From Streptomyces sp. DT2A-34 (GTDB taxonomy: Bacteria; Actinomycetota; Actinomycetes; Streptomycetales; Streptomycetaceae), in contig NZ_JASTWJ010000001.1 of NCBI RefSeq assembly GCF_030499515.1, forward strand, positions 1,302,001 through 1,366,000: 64,000 nt of DNA, in the 5' to 3' direction. Positions 61,143-64,000 of the stretch are shown one piece after another (positions within the stretch are counted from its first letter, which is position 1; every line of letters starts with the position of its first letter). The notes under the pieces were generated by a model. The model made no database searches and had not been told where the DNA came from. It was given only the letters and a program-made list of their open reading frames with translations. A program made the position numbers and the translations under genes.

Positions 61143-62618
61143 ATGGCCAAGGACGTCGCGGATCCGGGCCCACCGCGGTCCGCCGGCTTGAAGCCCGATG
61201 CGATCGGGTTCGTCGACGCGCTCGTCATCGGGCTCAACTCCACCTCCCCGGCGTACTCGGTCGCGGCGGTCATCGGCCCGGTCGTGGCGCTGGTGGGGAT
61301 CTACGCGCCCGGCGTGATGCTGGCGTCGTTCGTGCCCATGCTGCTGATCGCCTCGGCCTTCTCCTACCTCAACAAGGCCGACCAGGACTGCGGCACCACC
61401 TTCTCCTGGGTCACCCGGGCCATGGGGCCGTGGGCCGGGTGGCTCGGCGGCTGGGCCATCACGATGACCGGGGTGCTGGTCGTCGGATCGCTGGCGGACA
61501 TCGCCGTGACCTTCGCCCTGCTCGCCTTCGGCCTCGACAGCTGGGCCGAGAACGACGCGGTACGCCGGCTGCTCACGGCGCTGGTCATCCTGCTGATGAC
61601 GGCCGTGTGTGTCATCGGCACCGAGGTGTCGGCGAAGGTGCAGAACGTCCTGATCATCGCCCAGGTCGTCTGTCTGCTCGCCTTCGCCGTGGTGGCGCTG
61701 TACCGGGTCTACGCCGACACCGGCACGCTCGGCTCCGTCGAACCGTCGATCGGCTGGCTGGACCCCTTCGGAGCCGGCGGGGCGTCCCTGACCGGGGCCC
61801 TGCTGCTCGGCGTGTTCATCTACTGGGGCTGGGAGTCGGCCGTCAATCTCACCGAGGAGGTCGAGGACTCCGCCACCGCTCCCGGCAGGGCGGCCGTGTG
61901 GTCGACGGTCATTCTGCTGGTGACCTATGTGGCGGTGGGCTTCGCGGTGGTCGCCTATGCCGGAACCGCCTACCTGGCCGAGAACGCGGCGGAGGAGGAG
62001 TTCGTCTTCGCCCTGCTCGCCGGCGAGGTGATGGGCGGCTGGGACTGGGTGGTCCTGCTCTCGGTCTCGACGTCCGCGCTCGCGTCGACACAGACGACGA
62101 TCATCCCGGCGTCCCGCACAGCGCTGTCGATGGCGCGCCGTCGTGCGCTGCCCGCGCGTTTCGCCCGCGTCCACCCGCGCTTCCGCACCCCGGACGTGAG
62201 CACGTGGTGGGTCGCCGCCATCGCCATCGCCTGGTATCTCGCCGTCAACGAGATCAGCGCCAACGCGCTGTTCGACTCGCTCACCGCGCTCTCGCTGCTG
62301 ATCGCGTTCTACTACGCGCTCACCGGAGTCGCCTGCGCCGTGTACTACCGGCGCCAACTCACCAGCAGCGTCCACCACTTCGTTCTCATCGGTCTCGGCC
62401 CGCTCGTCGGCGCCGGGCTGCTGGCATGGCTGCTGGTGGAATCGGTCATCGACATGTCCGACCCCGCCAACTCCTACAGCGGCGACTCGTGGTTCGGACT
62501 CGGTCCCCCACTCGTCATCGGCATCGGCATCACCGCCACGGGCGTACTCCTCATGGTCGTGTGGCGGCTGGTGGCTCCCGCCTTCTGGTCGGAACGCCCC
62601 GGTGTGGTCGACCCGTAA
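61143..62618 (+). CDS. APC-superfamily amino acid permease
   Basis: A 491-residue transporter with about 12 transmembrane helices. The N-terminal unwound-helix motif is VIGLNSTSPAYSVAAVIG, then GTTFSWVTRAMGPWAGWLGG and IYWGWESAVNLTEEVEDS, which contain the conserved APC residues. Substrate is probably an amino acid or polyamine. Convergent with the broken FAD dehydrogenase; only four bases separate the stops. Confidence 0.9.
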   Translation: MAKDVADPGPPRSAGLKPDAIGFVDALVIGLNSTSPAYSVAAVIGPVVALVGIYAPGVMLASFVPMLLIASAFSYLNKADQDCGTTFSWVTRAMGPWAGWLGGWAITMTGVLVVGSLADIAVTFALLAFGLDSWAENDAVRRLLTALVILLMTAVCVIGTEVSAKVQNVLIIAQVVCLLAFAVVALYRVYADTGTLGSVEPSIGWLDPFGAGGASLTGALLLGVFIYWGWESAVNLTEEVEDSATAPGRAAVWSTVILLVTYVAVGFAVVAYAGTAYLAENAAEEEFVFALLAGEVMGGWDWVVLLSVSTSALASTQTTIIPASRTALSMARRRALPARFARVHPRFRTPDVSTWWVAAIAIAWYLAVNEISANALFDSLTALSLLIAFYYALTGVACAVYYRRQLTSSVHHFVLIGLGPLVGAGLLAWLLVESVIDMSDPANSYSGDSWFGLGPPLVIGIGITATGVLLMVVWRLVAPAFWSERPGVVDP

Positions 62619-62622
62619 GCTC

Positions 62623-63628
62623 TCAGGTCGCCGTCGCCGCTGCCGCCGCCCGCCCCGCCGCGCTGCCGGAGAACAGGCAACCGCCGAGGAAGGTGCCTCT
62701 AGGGGCCGGAGCGGCAGCCGTGCACGCCGCCACCGCCGAAGCCGGCGACCTCTCCGGCGGCGTACAGCCCGGAGATCGGCGTGCCGGAGGCGTCCAGGAC
62801 CCGGCCGGAGAGGTCGGTCTGGAGGCCGCCGAGGGTCTTGCGGGTGAGGATGTTGAGGCGTACGGCGATCAAAGGGCCCGCGCTCCGGCCCGCCCGGCTC
62901 GCCACCCCGTCGAAGTCGCCGACGACGGTGGGAGCTGGGCTTGCCGCGGGCCGCGTCGCTGGGCTCCGGGACGGCTCCGCGTACGCCGGTGACGGCACCG
63001 CCCGTGACGATCAACTCGTCCACCCGGTGGCGGAACCTGAAGGTCACCAGCCCGTCCGCCACGGCCGCCCGCACCTTCTTCTCGAACGGCTCGACCACGG
63101 CCGGCCCGGTGCCCCAGGTGACATGGAAGCGCGGCACCGAGTTGCCGTGCCCGTCCGCGAGCCCGCCGCCGCGCTCGGCCCAGCCGACGATCGGGAACCA
63201 CTGCCCATGCCGAGCCGGGCGAGCCAGGCCCGCTTCTCCTCGGAGGCGAAATCCACATACGCCTCCGCCCACTGGTAGGCCCAGCGGTCCTGCCCCGACG
63301 GGTCGGAGATCCCGCGGTCGAAGCCGGCCGTGCCCAGCCAGTCCTGCCGGGCGAGGTCGTGCGAGCCCTTGATGCCCATCACCCGCTGTTCCCCGGAGTC
63401 GACGAAGAACAGCCCGCCGAAGGACCAGAACGCCTGCCCGCCCAGACCGGCCTCCGGCTCCTGGTCCAGCAGCAGCACCTTGCGTCCCGCCGCCGCCAGT
63501 TCGGCCGTGGCGACCAGTCCCGCCAGGCCATGGCCGACCACGACGGCGTCCGCGTCCGACGCCGCGCCCGAGGCCGCGAAGGCCGGGACCGGCGCCTGCG
63601 CGAGGGGGCGACGGTAGCCGAGGGAGTC
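62623..63628 (-). pseudogene. FAD-binding dehydrogenase (KstD-like) with frameshifts and a large internal deletion
   Basis: Minus-strand fragments in order: AVVVGHGLAGLVATAELAAA (FAD motif) with EAGLGGQAFWSFGGLFFVDS to ARLGM; a one-base shift near 63208; WFPIVGWAERGGGLADGHGN to GAVPEPSDAARGK; near 62935 roughly 270 residues are missing and the frame changes; then SAGPLIAVRLNILTRKTLGG to YAAGEVAGFGGGGVHG; another shift near 62700; GTFLGGCLFSG to a stop at 62623. The intact family is about 550 residues. No credible start codon; a stop lies in frame near 63628. Clearly dead. Confidence 0.88.
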
Positions 63629-63689
63629 TCAGGGCCGCCAGATGCCGCCGCCCTCAACTCAACTCCCCTGCGCCGCCCGGAAGTTGACC

Positions 63690-63911
63690 TCAGGCCCGAT
63701 GAAGGCGGTCGACCAGGATGTCGATCACCAACGGCGTCCGCGGCCCGAACCCCAGCAACACCCCGTCCTCCAGGTCCACGACCCGCCGGTTCATCCCCGC
63801 CGGCGTCTGGCCGATCCCCGGAATGTCGACCAGCCCGTCGATGCCGCCGACCGATTCCAACCCCTTGGTCATCATCAGGATCACATCCGGCCGCGCCCGC
63901 ACCAGGGGCTC
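63690..63911 (-). pseudogene. 3' fragment of a hemin ABC transporter substrate-binding protein
   Basis: About 74 codons matching the end of HmuT/FecB-like periplasmic hemin-binding proteins: VRARPDVILMMTKGLESVGG, LVDIPGIGQTPAGMNRRVVD, GVLLGFGPRTPLVIDILVD. The first three quarters of the gene, including the signal peptide, are missing; coding similarity ends near 63911. The rest of a hmu operon is not seen in the window. Confidence 0.75.
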
Positions 63912-64000
63912 CAAGTTCGGCTCCGGCGGCACCTTCGACGTGAACATCTACGTCAAGGCCACCCTCGACGACGGCTCCGTCTGCGGCCAGGACGTCGACT
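63901..64000 (+). CDS. Internal segment of an unidentified + strand gene, partial
   Basis: From about 63907 to the window end a plus-strand frame has uniformly G/C third positions (FGSGGTFDVNIYVKATLDD, then GSVCGQDVD), typical of real Streptomyces coding sequence. No start codon or ribosome site precedes it, and it abuts the broken hemin-binding gene. The single cysteine and strand-rich character suggest a secreted or beta-rich protein. I cannot name it. Confidence 0.45.

Overview
This is high-GC actinobacterial chromosome, almost certainly Streptomyces. The evidence is third-codon GC bias, GTG starts, dense ATGA/TGATG overlaps, a SigB-family sigma factor, a ten-gene Streptomyces-type gas vesicle operon (gvpOAFGYZJLSK) and a compact respiratory nitrate reductase operon. 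From memory, the gene order resembles, in reverse, the S. coelicolor region holding narG1H1J1I1 and gvp1. I could not check this against a database.

Layout. (1) 1-4872 (+): narG (3' part), narH, narJ, narI. (2) 4869-12570 (-): a dnaK paralogue broken by one frameshift, an OsmC-type peroxidase, a metallopeptidase-like/VWA protein coupled to a MoxR-type AAA ATPase, and a membrane-anchored phosphatase-superfamily protein. (3) 12845-20524: two metallo-beta-lactamase-fold hydrolases around a DedA protein, an aminotransferase-like protein without the PLP lysine, a glycine-rich surface protein, and GAF/ANTAR and PAS/GAF sensor-type proteins. (4) 20589-29970, stress block: SigB-type sigma factor, TPP-dependent oxidase/synthase, a decayed SEFIR-TPR gene, DUF2795, CBS-pair, PfpI-like amidotransferase, large catalase, Vms1-like protein. 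(5) 30130-35098: ABC-F ATPase, a 94-bp tandem repeat array, PAP2-diacylglycerol kinase fusion, methyltransferase, small hydrophobic protein. (6) 35138-45094 (-): NDH-2-like oxidoreductase, transketolase, LigD-type polymerase and the gas vesicle operon, all one strand and mostly overlapping. (7) 45292-52086: F420-type oxidoreductase, enolase-superfamily enzyme, broken SDR gene, small membrane proteins, GNAT, secreted S15/CocE-type hydrolase. (8) 52230-57265 (-): four consecutive peptidase genes (M55, M20, S9, S66). (9) 57319-62618: integrase remnant, hypothetical gene, cobalamin riboswitch with cbiMNQO cobalt transporter, amino-acid permease. (10) 62623-64000: a decayed zone with a shredded FAD dehydrogenase, a 5'-truncated hemin-binding-protein fragment and an abrupt junction into an unrelated + strand reading frame.

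How the genes fit together. Nitrate respiration, gas vesicles, catalase, OsmC, the SigB-type factor and several promoters with a GGGTAC -10 box suggest a region tuned to stress, stationary phase or spores. Several genes lack a Shine-Dalgarno sequence and have a -10 box 7-10 bases before the start codon, so leaderless transcripts are likely. Five loci are damaged (dnaK, SEFIR-TPR, SDR, FAD dehydrogenase, hemin-binding protein). Single-base cases could be sequencing errors, but the internal deletions in the SDR and FAD genes cannot be. Two dispersed repeat families and a small palindromic element that sits at both lesions of the SDR gene are the main mobile-like features. I saw no tRNA, rRNA, CRISPR array or intact insertion sequence.
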